Source: an uncultured bacterium (lineage in GTDB: Bacteria > Bacillota > Clostridia > Oscillospirales > Oscillospiraceae). From it: 64,000 bases of DNA. The DNA lies in NCBI GenBank assembly GCA_945873205.1, contig CAMCCC010000003.1:62001-126000 (forward strand), read 5' to 3'. The translations under genes and the position numbers were made by a program. This document shows positions 16,706-25,615 of this stretch, piece by piece. Under the pieces are notes generated by a model. It ran no database searches. It had not been told where the DNA came from and saw only the letters and a program-made list of their open reading frames with translations. Positions within the stretch are counted from its first letter, which is position 1; the number at the start of each line of letters is the position of its first letter.

Positions 16706-17710
16706 TCAGCCTTCGCTGGCCTCGATGGCCTTCTGGGCGACGGCATCGGGGAGGGTGATGTTCATGGCTTCCAGGGCGGCGCTGTTGACGTAGATGCCGT
16801 ACTCCGCGATGGTCTCATAGGGCAGCTCCTGGCAAGTGGCCTGGCCGGTGAGCACCTTGGCGGCCATCAGGCCGGTCTGGATGCCCAGCTGCACATAGTC
16901 AATGCCGGCGGAGGCCACGCAGCCCAGCTTCACCTGCTCAATCTCGGAGCCGTAGACCGGGATGCCAGCCTCGTCGGTCTTTTCCAGGATGGCAGCCAGC
17001 ACGCCCACCACGTTGTTGTCGGTCAGGTTGGAGAAGCAGTCCACCTTGTGGGAAATCAGGGTATCGGCGGCCTGGGTAACTTCGGCCTGGCTGGTGACGC
17101 CCACGGTGTCAATTTCAAAGCCGTAGTCCGGGGCCTTGGCCTTGTATTCCTCGATGGCGGAGACGGAGTTGGGCTCGCTGGTGGTGTAGATGATGCCGAT
17201 GGTCTTGGCTTCCGGCTGGAGCTGGCGGATCAGGTCCAGCTGGGCCTCTACCGGCAGCTTATCGGAGGTGCCGGTGATATTGCCGGAATCCAGCTTGGCC
17301 TGGACAGGGTCGGTAATGGCAGTGAACACCACGGGAATGTCCTTATCCTCGGCGGCGGCATAGCAGGCCACGGCGGAGGGAGTGGCGATGGCCACCATCA
17401 GGTCCACGTTTTCAGCAGAGAACTGCTGGCCGATCTGGGCGGCGATATTGTCGTCAAAGCCGGCGTTCTGATAGTCCACCTTCAGGTTCATGCCCTCCTC
17501 AATGCCGGCCTGGGCCAGGCCCTGGAGAAAGCCCTCCCGGCAGTTATCCAGGGAGGCATGCTCGCCGTACTGGGAGATGCCGATGGAATAGGTTTTTTCA
17601 CTCTCCTCCGCGGCGGCGGGCGTCTCAGCCGTCTTGCCGGAGCAGGCGGCCAGGGAAAGGGAAAGGGTCAGCGCCATCAGGGCGGAAGTAATTTTCTGGA
17701 ACTTTTTCAT
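16706..17710 (-). CDS. trpX: ABC transporter substrate-binding lipoprotein, probable tryptophan
   Basis: Extracytoplasmic binding lipoprotein of 334 residues. The signal peptide ends in a lipobox with Cys23 (SLAAC), followed by a low-complexity Ala/Glu linker and an ABC_sub_bind fold (periplasmic-binding-like; stretches TYSIGISQYGEH, VDLMVAIATPSA, PVVFTAITDPVQAKL). Family members bind amino acids such as tryptophan or tyrosine. First gene of the operon, with GGAG eight bases before ATG, about 140 bases after the T-box terminator. Confidence 0.87.
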   Translation of the reverse strand: MKKFQKITSALMALTLSLSLAACSGKTAETPAAAEESEKTYSIGISQYGEHASLDNCREGFLQGLAQAGIEEGMNLKVDYQNAGFDDNIAAQIGQQFSAENVDLMVAIATPSAVACYAAAEDKDIPVVFTAITDPVQAKLDSGNITGTSDKLPVEAQLDLIRQLQPEAKTIGIIYTTSEPNSVSAIEEYKAKAPDYGFEIDTVGVTSQAEVTQAADTLISHKVDCFSNLTDNNVVGVLAAILEKTDEAGIPVYGSEIEQVKLGCVASAGIDYVQLGIQTGLMAAKVLTGQATCQELPYETIAEYGIYVNSAALEAMNITLPDAVAQKAIEASEG

Positions 17711-17847
17711 TGTAATATCTCCATTCTATGATAAATAAGTTAGATTTTTAAGTTGATGATCGGTTTCTTGGTGACTTTTATTGCAAGCCTCGCCATCGTT
17801 TTGTTAAAAGCATCATTTTCATTCCCTCGCTCGTCAGCGGATATTTT

Positions 17848-18110
17848 ATAAAAAAATAAAAGCCCTGTCCCATTTGGGACAAGACTTGCATCCTGCGGTA
17901 CCACCCAAGTTGGCGCATTGCGCCCGCTTGCTTCGCGTACTCCATACGCGCCGCCCTGATAACGGGTGCGGTCCCCGTCAGCCACTACTAAGCCCCCGGC
18001 CTTTCGCTCTGCCCTCGCAAGTCCATTCGCCGGAGACCGCTCTGCCGTGATCCCACCATCCACAGCTCTCTGAAAGGCTGCATCACCGGTTACTACTCTT
18101 GCTCATCGGT
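17848..18110 (-). promoter_or_regulatory. T-box leader with tryptophan specifier (UGG)
   Basis: Read on the minus strand. The stem I base pairs GCAAG (about 18099-18103) with CTTGC (18018-18022). Its specifier loop has AGUAG on the 5' side and GAAUGGA on the 3' side, so the codon at complement 18023-18025 is UGG (Trp). The conserved T-box GGGTGGTACCGCA lies near 17894-17906. It precedes a terminator stem GTCTTGTCCC/GGGACAGGGC (17861-17884) and a T tract. Uncharged tRNA-Trp should stabilise the antiterminator and switch on trpXYZ when tryptophan is scarce; that is family knowledge. Confidence 0.93.
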
Positions 18111-18128
18111 TTTTTCCTGTTGCTCCGT

Positions 18129-18157
18129 ATTATACGCAGGGAACGCGGATTTGTCAA
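18129..18157 (-). promoter_or_regulatory. Promoter of the T-box/trpXYZ unit
   Basis: Minus strand: perfect TTGACA (18152-18157), 17 bases, perfect TATAAT (18129-18134), just upstream of the leader. Confidence 0.9.
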
Positions 18158-18200
18158 CCATAATTTTCTGTTTCTCATTATCGCTTTAAATCGCCGCATC

Positions 18201-19271
18201 TCACAGCCGCTTCCACAGGCGGATCACGCCCTTGTCATTGAGCTGCTGCAAAGTCACCAGCAATATAGGAAAGCTGAGCATCCCCCACACGCCCCATACC
18301 CGCCAGCCCACATACACCGCCAGCAGGGAGGCCAGGGGGTTCAGGCCGATCTGGTCCCCCAGCAGCTTGGCCTGGGTGCAGCTGCGCACCAGGTTCACCA
18401 GCACCCAGCAGATCAGCAGGCCAAGGCCCCTCCCGGTGTCGCCCAGCAGCAGGCAATAGGCGGCCCAGGGCACCAGCACGATGCCGGTACCAAAGACCGG
18501 CAGGGCGTCGATCAGGGCCGTCACCGCCGCCACCGTAGCCGGGCTTTTCACCTCCAGCAGCCAGAAAGCCAGCAGCAGCTGGAAAAAGGTCATCAGCATC
18601 AGGATCGCCTGAGCACGGAAGAAGCCGCCGAAGCTGCCCTTGATGCCCTGGCCCAGCCCCTCCAGGCGGCTGCGGAAGTCCTCCGGCAGCTGGGCCAGGA
18701 TAAAGGCCGTGGTCTGGGGGTAGGAGGCGGAGATGAAATAGGTGCCGATGCCGGCGGTGACCAGAAACAGCAGGATGTCCGGGCTGGCCTGGGCCATGGC
18801 GGTCAGGGCGTCCAGGGCCCACTGGCTCAGAAACACCGGCAGGCCGTAGAGCGCCTCCCCCAGGGCCTCCAGCGCCGCCAGCATATACTGGGCCACCCCC
18901 TCCGGGGCGGCGCTGATATACACCATCACCCGCTCCTGCAGCCGCTCCAGCCCCTGGCCCACACTGGCCATAACCATGGGCGCCTGCTTTGCAAAGCCGG
19001 TGATAGCGGTGATGCCCCGCCAGCTGAGCCGCGCTGCCCCCCAGCCGATGAGCGCCAGCACCGTGATGGTCAGCAGCCCCGCCGCCGGCGCCCGGCGCCA
19101 GCCGTGGCGCAGCAGAAAGCGCAGCGGGATCTCCAGCAGGGCCGCCACGGCATAGGCCAGGAGGAAGGGCGCGGCCCAGGGCAGCAAAAACCGGGCCGTG
19201 AGCCAGATAAGTCCCACTGCCCCCAGGCCCCAGGCCAGCGCCGTCAGGATTTTTATCAAACGCTGATGCAT
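18201..19271 (-). CDS. AI-2E family transporter (YtvI-like)
   Basis: Polytopic membrane protein of about 356 residues with seven to eight hydrophobic segments. The central stretch with FFRAQAILM and the C-terminal VFGTGIVLVPWA and GLLICWVLVNLVR fit the AI-2E/YtvI family. Family roles range from sporulation membrane protein (YtvI) to solute export or ion antiport; none can be chosen here. The start is uncertain: GGAGG touches the ATG at 19271, an earlier ATG lies at 19301, and a TTG lies 12 bases downstream. No terminator is seen between its stop and the T-box promoter. Confidence 0.82.
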   Translation of the reverse strand: MHQRLIKILTALAWGLGAVGLIWLTARFLLPWAAPFLLAYAVAALLEIPLRFLLRHGWRRAPAAGLLTITVLALIGWGAARLSWRGITAITGFAKQAPMVMASVGQGLERLQERVMVYISAAPEGVAQYMLAALEALGEALYGLPVFLSQWALDALTAMAQASPDILLFLVTAGIGTYFISASYPQTTAFILAQLPEDFRSRLEGLGQGIKGSFGGFFRAQAILMLMTFFQLLLAFWLLEVKSPATVAAVTALIDALPVFGTGIVLVPWAAYCLLLGDTGRGLGLLICWVLVNLVRSCTQAKLLGDQIGLNPLASLLAVYVGWRVWGVWGMLSFPILLVTLQQLNDKGVIRLWKRL

Positions 19272-19301
19272 TCCTCCACCCGCCTTTCCCGCTGCATACA
19301 C

Positions 19302-19660
19302 AGTAGGTTTTTGCCATTTTCATGCAAAAATATTCCTCCGCACCCCCGGCAGCAGGGGCGTATATAATGGGGTAGGCAAAGCGGCTTCGCTTCTTTGCCC
19401 GAGACCGTCAAAAGCGATGCTTCGTGTGCCGAAAATAGAGCAGCGGGGGTGCGCGAGGGGGCAAGACCCGCCTCGCACTCCAATAACCCGCCGAAGAAAA
19501 TCCTTTCAAATCAAGGATTTTCGGGCGAAGCAGCATTTTGATAAAATCAAAATGCTCGGCGGTTGAAGCGGTCAAAAAAGTCCCTCGGGGACTTTTTTGA
19601 CAAGCTGAGGCAAAGCAGCTTCGCTTCTTTGCCCTTGCCGCACTTGCGGCGCTGGAGGAA
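19302..19660. repeat. Hairpin-rich intergenic block with a direct repeat
   Basis: A 366-base gap before the aspartate kinase. It holds two near-identical copies of a self-complementary unit, GCAAAGCGGCTTCGCTTCTT and GCAAAGCAGCTTCGCTTCTT (19376-19398 and 19610-19632). Between them lie three short perfect hairpins: AAAATCCTT/AAGGATTTT (19497-19521), CATTTTGAT/ATCAAAATG (19533-19553) and CAAAAAAGTCC/GGACTTTTTTG (19574-19602). The layout resembles REP-like mobile repeats more than a gene. The last hairpin could act as a terminator or attenuator. Confidence 0.55.
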
Positions 19661-19667
19661 TGAACCC

Positions 19668-20636
19668 ATGCTGATTGTGGAAAAATTTGGCGGCAGCTCC
19701 CTCGCCGATATTGAAAGACTGCGCCGGGCCGCCGAAATTTGCCGGAGCGCCCGGTGCCGGGAGCATGATGTAATCGTTGTGGTCTCCGCCATGGGGGACA
19801 CCACCGACCACCTTGTAGATATGGCCCAGGAGATCAGCCCCCGCCCCTCAAAGCGGGAGCTGGACGCGCTGATGACCACCGGGGAGCAGCAGTCCGCAGC
19901 CCTGATGGCCATCATGCTGGAAAGCCTGGGGGTCAAGGCCCAATCCCTCTCCGGCTGGCAGGCGGGGATCCTCACCGGCTCCCGGCACGGCGGCAGCGAC
20001 ATCCGTTTGATCGCCCCCGGCAGGATTCAGGAGGCCCTGAGCCGGGGCCGTGTGCCGGTGGTCACGGGCTTTCAGGGCTTCACCGCCCAGGGAGATGTCA
20101 GCACCCTGGGCCGGGGCGGCTCCGACACCACGGCCGTGGCCCTGGCCGCCGCTTTGGAGGCCGACCGCTGCGAGATCTATACCGACGTGGACGGCATATA
20201 TACTGCCGATCCCCGGCTGATTCCCAGCGCCAGGAAGCTCCCCCGCATCGACCTGCGGGATATGCTGGCCCTGGCCAGGGCCGGCTCCCAGGTGCTGCAC
20301 AGCAAGTCCGTGGAGCTGGCCCTGGCAAACAACATAGACATTCACCTGCTCTCCTCCTTTGAGAGTGCCCCCGCCTCCCTGGTCTGCCGCCTGAAGGAGA
20401 CGGAGCGGCCCGCCTTCGCCGGCGTCACCCGCTGCAAGGGGGAGGGCAGCCTGAGCCTGGCCGGCAAAGGGGCCGACGCCGGAGCTCTGTCCCGGATGGT
20501 CATCCTGCTGTCGGAGGCGGGCATCCCCGTCTGCTCCGGCCAGCTGGATGAGGGCCGGGCCAGCGTAAAGGTGGCGCCCCAGCAGCTGGATGAGGCAATG
20601 ACCCTCATCCATGACGAAATGGTGCTGAAACAGTAG
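19668..20636 (+). CDS. Aspartate kinase (short form)
   Basis: Phosphorylates L-aspartate as the first step towards lysine, threonine and methionine. KFGGSS at residues 6-11, the TTGEQ stretch, and TLGRGGSDTTAVALA with YTDVDGIYTADPR define the kinase domain (about 1-235). The whole protein is 322 residues, shorter than the usual 400 or more, leaving room for little more than one ACT domain, so feedback control may differ. A longer reading frame begins at 19563, but that part is the hairpin repeat; GGAGG at 19654-19658 supports 19668. It could be a dedicated paralogue such as a DAP or sporulation aspartokinase. Confidence 0.87.
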   Translation: MLIVEKFGGSSLADIERLRRAAEICRSARCREHDVIVVVSAMGDTTDHLVDMAQEISPRPSKRELDALMTTGEQQSAALMAIMLESLGVKAQSLSGWQAGILTGSRHGGSDIRLIAPGRIQEALSRGRVPVVTGFQGFTAQGDVSTLGRGGSDTTAVALAAALEADRCEIYTDVDGIYTADPRLIPSARKLPRIDLRDMLALARAGSQVLHSKSVELALANNIDIHLLSSFESAPASLVCRLKETERPAFAGVTRCKGEGSLSLAGKGADAGALSRMVILLSEAGIPVCSGQLDEGRASVKVAPQQLDEAMTLIHDEMVLKQ

Positions 20637-20641
20637 ACAGC

Positions 20642-20673
20642 AAAAAAGGAAAGGCCGTCGCCTTTCCTTTTTT
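20642..20673. terminator. Bidirectional terminator, aspartate kinase and PurN-like gene
   Basis: AAAAAAGGAAAGGC pairs with GCCTTTCCTTTTTT, with A and T runs on both sides of the stem. Confidence 0.85.
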
Positions 20674-20683
20674 CAAACTGCAC

Positions 20684-21306
20684 TTATTCTTCTTTTTCTT
20701 CGATAACCACCCGGTTGCCCCGGACGGAGAGCCGCCCCTCACAGTACAGGGCCACGGACTGGGGCAGAATTTTCCACTGGCCTTCTTCCAGCACCCGCCT
20801 GCGCAGGGTATCCGGGTCGTCGTTGGGCAGGACCTCAATGGCCCGCTGCATGATGACGCCCCCCACCCGGCCGTCCGGGTCGGCAAAGTAGGCGGTGGCG
20901 CCGGTCATCTTCACGCCCCGCTCCAGCACAGCCAGCTGAATATCCCCTTCCACATCCTCGAAGGCGGGGTACATGGCCGGGAAGGTGCCGATGATGCGGT
21001 TTTTGAACTGGTAGGGGATCACCCCCAGGGGCAGCTCATAACCCGCCAGAATCACCAGTTCGATATCCATGTCCTTTAACTTGTTGGCCACCGCCATGCT
21101 GTGGCTGGTGATGTTGGGAAACAGCTCCGGGTCCACCACATAGGCCGGCACCCCCGCGCTGAGGGAGCGCTTCATGGCATAGGCGTCCCGCCGGGAGGAG
21201 ATCACCGCAACCAGTTCAAAATCCGGTATTTCCTGAAAATACATGGAGTCCAGGATGGCTTGAAGCTCCGCCCCATCCCCGGACACCAATGCTGCCGCTC
21301 TGACCA
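20684..21306 (-). CDS. PurN-like formyltransferase-fold protein lacking catalytic residues
   Basis: 207 residues with the glycinamide ribonucleotide transformylase fold: AAALVSGDGAELQAIL at the start, VAVISSRRDAYA, VILAGYELPLG and a C-terminal VALYCEGRLSVRGN like that of PurN. In active PurN the Asn-x-His of the NIHPS motif and a later Asp are catalytic. Here the motif reads GTFPA (Gly107, Phe109), and the Asp region reads PDGRVGGVI. Transformylation by the usual mechanism is therefore unlikely. The GTG at 21319 lacks a ribosome site, whereas TGGAGAA precedes the ATG at 21306. No other purine gene is nearby. Confidence 0.8.
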
Positions 21307-21439
21307 TATCTTTCTCCACTCTTGTCTAATCGCAAAAATCAAGGTATAATAGACGAAATTACTTCGTTCTCAGTTGACATATTATCCAGTGTATTATACT
21401 GTATCTGCTGCGAATGGTCAAGAAGTTGGAGGCATAGTT

Positions 21440-22564
21440 ATGACAGAAATTTATGTAATCCGCCATGTCCAGGCGGAGGGCAACCTGTACCGTATGTGTC
21501 AGGGCCACTGGGACGGCGGCGTCACCCCCATGGGGGTTTTGCAGCGGGACGCGCTGGCGGAGCGTTTTAAGAACATACATGTGGACGCGGTCTATTCCAG
21601 CGACCTGTACCGGGCTCGCTTCACCGCTTCCGCCATCACCAGATACCATGATCTGCCCATCACCCCGGACAGCCGCTTCCGGGAAATCTGCCTGGGTCCC
21701 TGGGAGGCCCGGTACTTCGGCAACCTGCGCCGGGAGGATGGGGAGAATTTCCGCCAGTTCATCTTTGAGCAGCCCTCTTTTTCCCTCCCCGGGGCGGAGA
21801 CCTATGCCCAGGTGACGGAGCGGGCCTACCCCGCCTTGTGTGAGATCGCCCAAAAGCACGACGGGCAGACCATCGTCCTCACCACCCACGGCGTCACCAT
21901 CCGCTGCCTGCTGTGCAAAATCGGCGGCATCGATCTGCGGGATAATGAGCATCTGCCCATTTTTATGAACACCGGGGTGGCCCGCCTGTTCTACGATCAG
22001 GGCCGCTTCACCATTGACTACGCCAATGATTACAGCCACCTGTCCCCGACGCTGCAGCATGGCATGAAGGGCCCTGACCTGCGCCACGAATTCATCGACC
22101 CGGCGGTGGAGGCGGATTACTACCAGCACTGCTACGAAAGCGCCTGGCTGGCCGCCCATGGGGACCTGAGCCGCTTCCAGGCCGGGACCTATCTGGCCAG
22201 CGCCATGGAGCATCACGCCGCCGACCCCCAGGCCGTGCAGCGGCTGTATTACGAGGATGAACCGGCGGGCCTGCTGGATCTGGACACCCGGCGGGGCAGC
22301 CACGCCGGCTACGGCTGGATCAGTCTTTTGTATCTGGAGCCGGAATTCCGGGGCCGGGGCTGCGGCATCCAGCTTTTGTCCCGGGCCATGCTGAAATATG
22401 AGCAGCTGGGCCGCCGGGCCCTGCGCCTGCATGTGGCGGAGGGGAACCAGGCCGCCGTGAAGTTCTACCAACGCTGGGGTTTTCAGGAACTGAGCAGCGA
22501 GCCGGGCAGCAGCGGCCGCCTGCTGCTGATGGAGAAGAAGCTGGGAGGCCACGAATATGTATGA
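21440..22564 (+). CDS. Histidine phosphatase-GNAT fusion protein
   Basis: A two-domain protein of 374 residues. Residues 1-205 form a histidine phosphatase (phosphoglycerate mutase-like) domain with the phosphohistidine motif at Arg8-His9, the acidic stretch REICLGPWEARYFG and the second catalytic His in LTTHGVTIRCLL. The usual RHG motif reads RHV here. Residues about 230-370 form a GNAT acyltransferase with the CoA loop FRGRGCGIQLL. Fusion suggests sequential or regulatory action on one small molecule, but the substrate is unknown. TTGGAGG precedes the ATG. The stop overlaps the next gene by eight bases. Confidence 0.87.
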   Translation: MTEIYVIRHVQAEGNLYRMCQGHWDGGVTPMGVLQRDALAERFKNIHVDAVYSSDLYRARFTASAITRYHDLPITPDSRFREICLGPWEARYFGNLRREDGENFRQFIFEQPSFSLPGAETYAQVTERAYPALCEIAQKHDGQTIVLTTHGVTIRCLLCKIGGIDLRDNEHLPIFMNTGVARLFYDQGRFTIDYANDYSHLSPTLQHGMKGPDLRHEFIDPAVEADYYQHCYESAWLAAHGDLSRFQAGTYLASAMEHHAADPQAVQRLYYEDEPAGLLDLDTRRGSHAGYGWISLLYLEPEFRGRGCGIQLLSRAMLKYEQLGRRALRLHVAEGNQAAVKFYQRWGFQELSSEPGSSGRLLLMEKKLGGHEYV

Positions 22565-23651
22565 CGACCCCGCCCGCATCCAATGGCTGGATTTGAAGCC
22601 GGGGCGGCGGATTCTGGTGATTTCCGACATTCACGGCAATCTGGATTACTTCACCGGCCTGCTTTCCCAGGCGGTGTTCACCCCGGCGGACGAGCTGATC
22701 ATCGACGGGGACTTTCTGGAGAAAGGCTCCCAGTGTCTGGAGACCCTGCGCTTCATCATGGCCCTCTCCCAGCGGGGCAATGTCCACGCCCTGCGGGGCA
22801 ACTGCGACGGCTGGCACACCATCTTTGACCACGGGGAGGAGGGGGACGCCCACCTGCTGCGCTACCTCCAGTGGCGGCAGAGCGGCCTGCTGTGGGAGAT
22901 GTTCCGTTCCCTGGGGCTGGACCCCATGACCATGGACAGCATCACCCCCCACAAGGCGGCGCTCCACGCCTTTGACGGGGAGTTTGCCTTTCTCTCCGCT
23001 CTGCCGGATGCCATCGACACGGAGAACTTCACCTTTGTCCACGCCGGGCGGCAGCCGGACAAGCCCCTGGAGCAGCACACCCGGGGGGAGCTGGACCGGA
23101 TCGACCGCTTTCTGGACAAGGGCTACGCCTTTGATAAATGGGTCATCGTGGGCCACTACCCTGTGATGCTCTATGGGGAGGACAAGGTCTGCGCCAACCC
23201 CATCATTGAGTGGCAGCGGAAGATCGTCTCCATTGACGGGGCCTGCGTATTGAAGGATGACGGCCAGCTGAACGCCCTGATCATTCCCTCAAAAGACAGT
23301 GAGGACTTCTCCTTCACCGCCTATGACCCCTTCCCGGAGCGGCGGGTGCTGACCGATCAGGCGGAGAGCCAGCGTTCCTACTACATCCGCTGGGGTGACA
23401 GCCAGGTGCAGGTGCTGGACCGGGGCCAGGAGTTTTCCCACTGCCGCCATGTACGCACCGGCTATGAAATGGATATCCTGACCAAGTACCTCTTCACCGG
23501 GGAGGAGATCACCAACTGCAACGACTGCACCGATTATGTGCTGCCGCTGAAAGCCGGGGATACCGTCCGGGTAGTGGAGGAGACAAGCCGGGGCTATTTT
23601 GTGAAGCACAATGGCACGTCCGGCTGGTATTATGGAGAATTGGAAGCATGA
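22557..23651 (+). CDS. Metallophosphoesterase with C-terminal SH3-like segment
   Basis: Calcineurin-like phosphoesterase of 364 residues. The dinuclear metal motifs are DIHGN (start of domain, near residue 24), DGDFLEKG, LRGNCD, and the two His motifs FVHAG and VGHYP. This resembles PrpE/ApaH-type protein phosphatases or dinucleoside polyphosphatases. The last 60 or so residues (LKAGDTVRVVEE to GTSGWYYGELEA) look like a bacterial SH3 domain. Its start overlaps the phosphatase-GNAT gene and its stop overlaps ygiQ by four bases, so the four-gene run is probably one operon. Confidence 0.87.
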   Translation: MYDDPARIQWLDLKPGRRILVISDIHGNLDYFTGLLSQAVFTPADELIIDGDFLEKGSQCLETLRFIMALSQRGNVHALRGNCDGWHTIFDHGEEGDAHLLRYLQWRQSGLLWEMFRSLGLDPMTMDSITPHKAALHAFDGEFAFLSALPDAIDTENFTFVHAGRQPDKPLEQHTRGELDRIDRFLDKGYAFDKWVIVGHYPVMLYGEDKVCANPIIEWQRKIVSIDGACVLKDDGQLNALIIPSKDSEDFSFTAYDPFPERRVLTDQAESQRSYYIRWGDSQVQVLDRGQEFSHCRHVRTGYEMDILTKYLFTGEEITNCNDCTDYVLPLKAGDTVRVVEETSRGYFVKHNGTSGWYYGELEA

Positions 23652-25615
23652 ACGAATACGATGTGACAGACTTTCTGCCGGTATCCAAGGCAGATATGGA
23701 GAGCCGTGGCTGGTGGTGGTATGACTTTCTGATCGTCACCGGCGACGCCTATGTGGATCACCCCAGCTTCGGCCCCACGGTGATTGCCCGGGTGCTGGAG
23801 GCGGAGGGCTTCCGGGTGGCCATCCTGGCCCAGCCGGACTGGCATGACGCCGAGGCCTTCCGGGCCATGGGCCGCCCCCGGCTGGGGGTGATGATCGGTT
23901 CCGGCAATCTGGACTCCATGGTGGCCCACTATACCGCCGCCAAGAAGCGCCGCAGCGAGGACTTCTATTCCCCCGGCAAGAAGATGGGCCTGCGGCCTGA
24001 CCGGGCGGTGATCGTCTATGCCAACCGGGCCAGGGAGGCCTTCCCCGACCTGCCCATTGTCATCGGCGGGCTGGAGGCTTCCCTCCGCCGCTTCGCCCAC
24101 TATGACTATTGGGACGACAAGGTGCGCCGCAGCGCCCTGGTGGACGCCGGGGCGGACATCCTGGTCTACGGCATGGGGGAAACCGCCTGCATGGAGATCG
24201 CCCGGCGGCTGAAAAAGAAGCAGCCCATCTCCTCCATGACAGACATAAGGGGCACCGCCGTCATGGTCAGTGACCCTTCCCTCTGCGCCTATGACAGCGT
24301 CACCGTCCCCTCCTTTGAGGACGTCAGCTCCAGCATGAGCGACTATGCCGACGCCACCCGGGTGGAGTATGCCGAGCATGACCCGGTCCGGGGCAAGGCC
24401 ATCCTGCAAAAGCATGATAAGCGCTGGCTGCTGGTGAATCCCCCGGCCATGCCCCTGTCCACCAAAGAGCTGGACCGGGTGGCGGAGCTGCCCTACACCC
24501 GGCAGTACCACCCCATGTATGAGGCCATGGGCGGCGTGCCCGGGCTGGAGGAAGTGAAGTTCTCCGTCATTCACAACCGGGGCTGCTTCGGCGGCTGCAA
24601 CTTCTGCGCCCTGGCCTTCCATCAGGGCCGCATGGTCACCTCCCGCAGCCACGAAAGCGTCATCCGGGAGGTGACGGCCCTGACCAAACTGCCGGATTTC
24701 AAGGGCTATATCAACGACGTGGGCGGCCCCTCCGCCAACTTCCGCCATCCCTCCTGTCAGAAGCAGCTGAAATACGGCATGTGCGCCGATAAGCGCTGTC
24801 TGGCTCCCACTCCCTGCAAGAACCTCGACGCCGACCACAGCGATTATCTCTCCCTGCTGCGAAAGCTCCGGGCCATCCCGGGGGTAAAAAAGGTCTTTGT
24901 CCGCAGCGGCATCCGCTATGACTACATGCTGGAGGACAAGAACCAGGAATTCTTCTCGGAGCTGGTAAAATACCACATCTCCGGCCAGCTGAAGGTGGCA
25001 CCGGAGCACTGCATCGACTCGGTGCTGGACTACATGGGCAAGCCCCACATCGGGGTGTACGAGCAGTTCATGGACCGCTACCGCCGCCTCAACGACCGCT
25101 ATTCCAAGGAGCAGTATGTGGTACCCTACCTGATGAGCTCCCATCCGGGCAGCACCCTGCAGGACGCGGTGGCTCTGGCTCAGTACCTGAACCGTCTGGG
25201 CCGCCAGCCGGAGCAGGTGCAGGACTTCTACCCCACCCCCGGCACCATCTCCACCTGTATGTACTACACCGGCATTGACCCCACCACCATGCAGCGGGTC
25301 TATGTGGCCAAAACGCCCCACGAAAAGGCCATGCAGCGGGCCCTGCTGCAATGGAAGCGGCCCGATAAACGGAAGCTGGTGATCGAGGCGCTGAAGGAGG
25401 CCGGCCGGGAGGATCTGATCGGCTATGGCCCGGAGTGCCTGGTGCGGCCGGACTACAGCCCCAAAAAGCCCGCCGGGAAGGGCAAGCCCCAGACCGGCAG
25501 CAAGCCCAAAGCTCAGGCTGCCCCGCCGGAGGAAAAGAAGCCGGTGAGCAAAAAGGGCTGGGCCAAGGCCAAGCCAAAGAAAAATGCCCGGCCGGGCGGG
25601 AAGAAGCACAAATGA
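23648..25615 (+). CDS. YgiQ family radical SAM protein
   Basis: Radical S-adenosylmethionine protein of 655 residues, the normal length for YgiQ. The [4Fe-4S] ligands are Cys313, Cys317 and Cys320 (GCFGGCNFC). An N-terminal cobalamin-like or YgiQ-specific part precedes them (LPVSKADMESRGWWWYDF at the start), and the basic tail after about 600 is rich in Lys, Ala and Pro. The reaction is not known for the family. Start and stop both overlap neighbouring genes by four bases. Confidence 0.93.
   Translation: MNEYDVTDFLPVSKADMESRGWWWYDFLIVTGDAYVDHPSFGPTVIARVLEAEGFRVAILAQPDWHDAEAFRAMGRPRLGVMIGSGNLDSMVAHYTAAKKRRSEDFYSPGKKMGLRPDRAVIVYANRAREAFPDLPIVIGGLEASLRRFAHYDYWDDKVRRSALVDAGADILVYGMGETACMEIARRLKKKQPISSMTDIRGTAVMVSDPSLCAYDSVTVPSFEDVSSSMSDYADATRVEYAEHDPVRGKAILQKHDKRWLLVNPPAMPLSTKELDRVAELPYTRQYHPMYEAMGGVPGLEEVKFSVIHNRGCFGGCNFCALAFHQGRMVTSRSHESVIREVTALTKLPDFKGYINDVGGPSANFRHPSCQKQLKYGMCADKRCLAPTPCKNLDADHSDYLSLLRKLRAIPGVKKVFVRSGIRYDYMLEDKNQEFFSELVKYHISGQLKVAPEHCIDSVLDYMGKPHIGVYEQFMDRYRRLNDRYSKEQYVVPYLMSSHPGSTLQDAVALAQYLNRLGRQPEQVQDFYPTPGTISTCMYYTGIDPTTMQRVYVAKTPHEKAMQRALLQWKRPDKRKLVIEALKEAGREDLIGYGPECLVRPDYSPKKPAGKGKPQTGSKPKAQAAPPEEKKPVSKKGWAKAKPKKNARPGGKKHK

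Noticed and set aside
19256-19483. 75-codon minus-strand frame in the hairpin block
   Set aside because: Translation of repeat DNA with no ribosome site.
23630-25609. 659-codon minus-strand frame over ygiQ
   Set aside because: Antisense shadow; the plus strand has the radical SAM motif and coupled neighbours.
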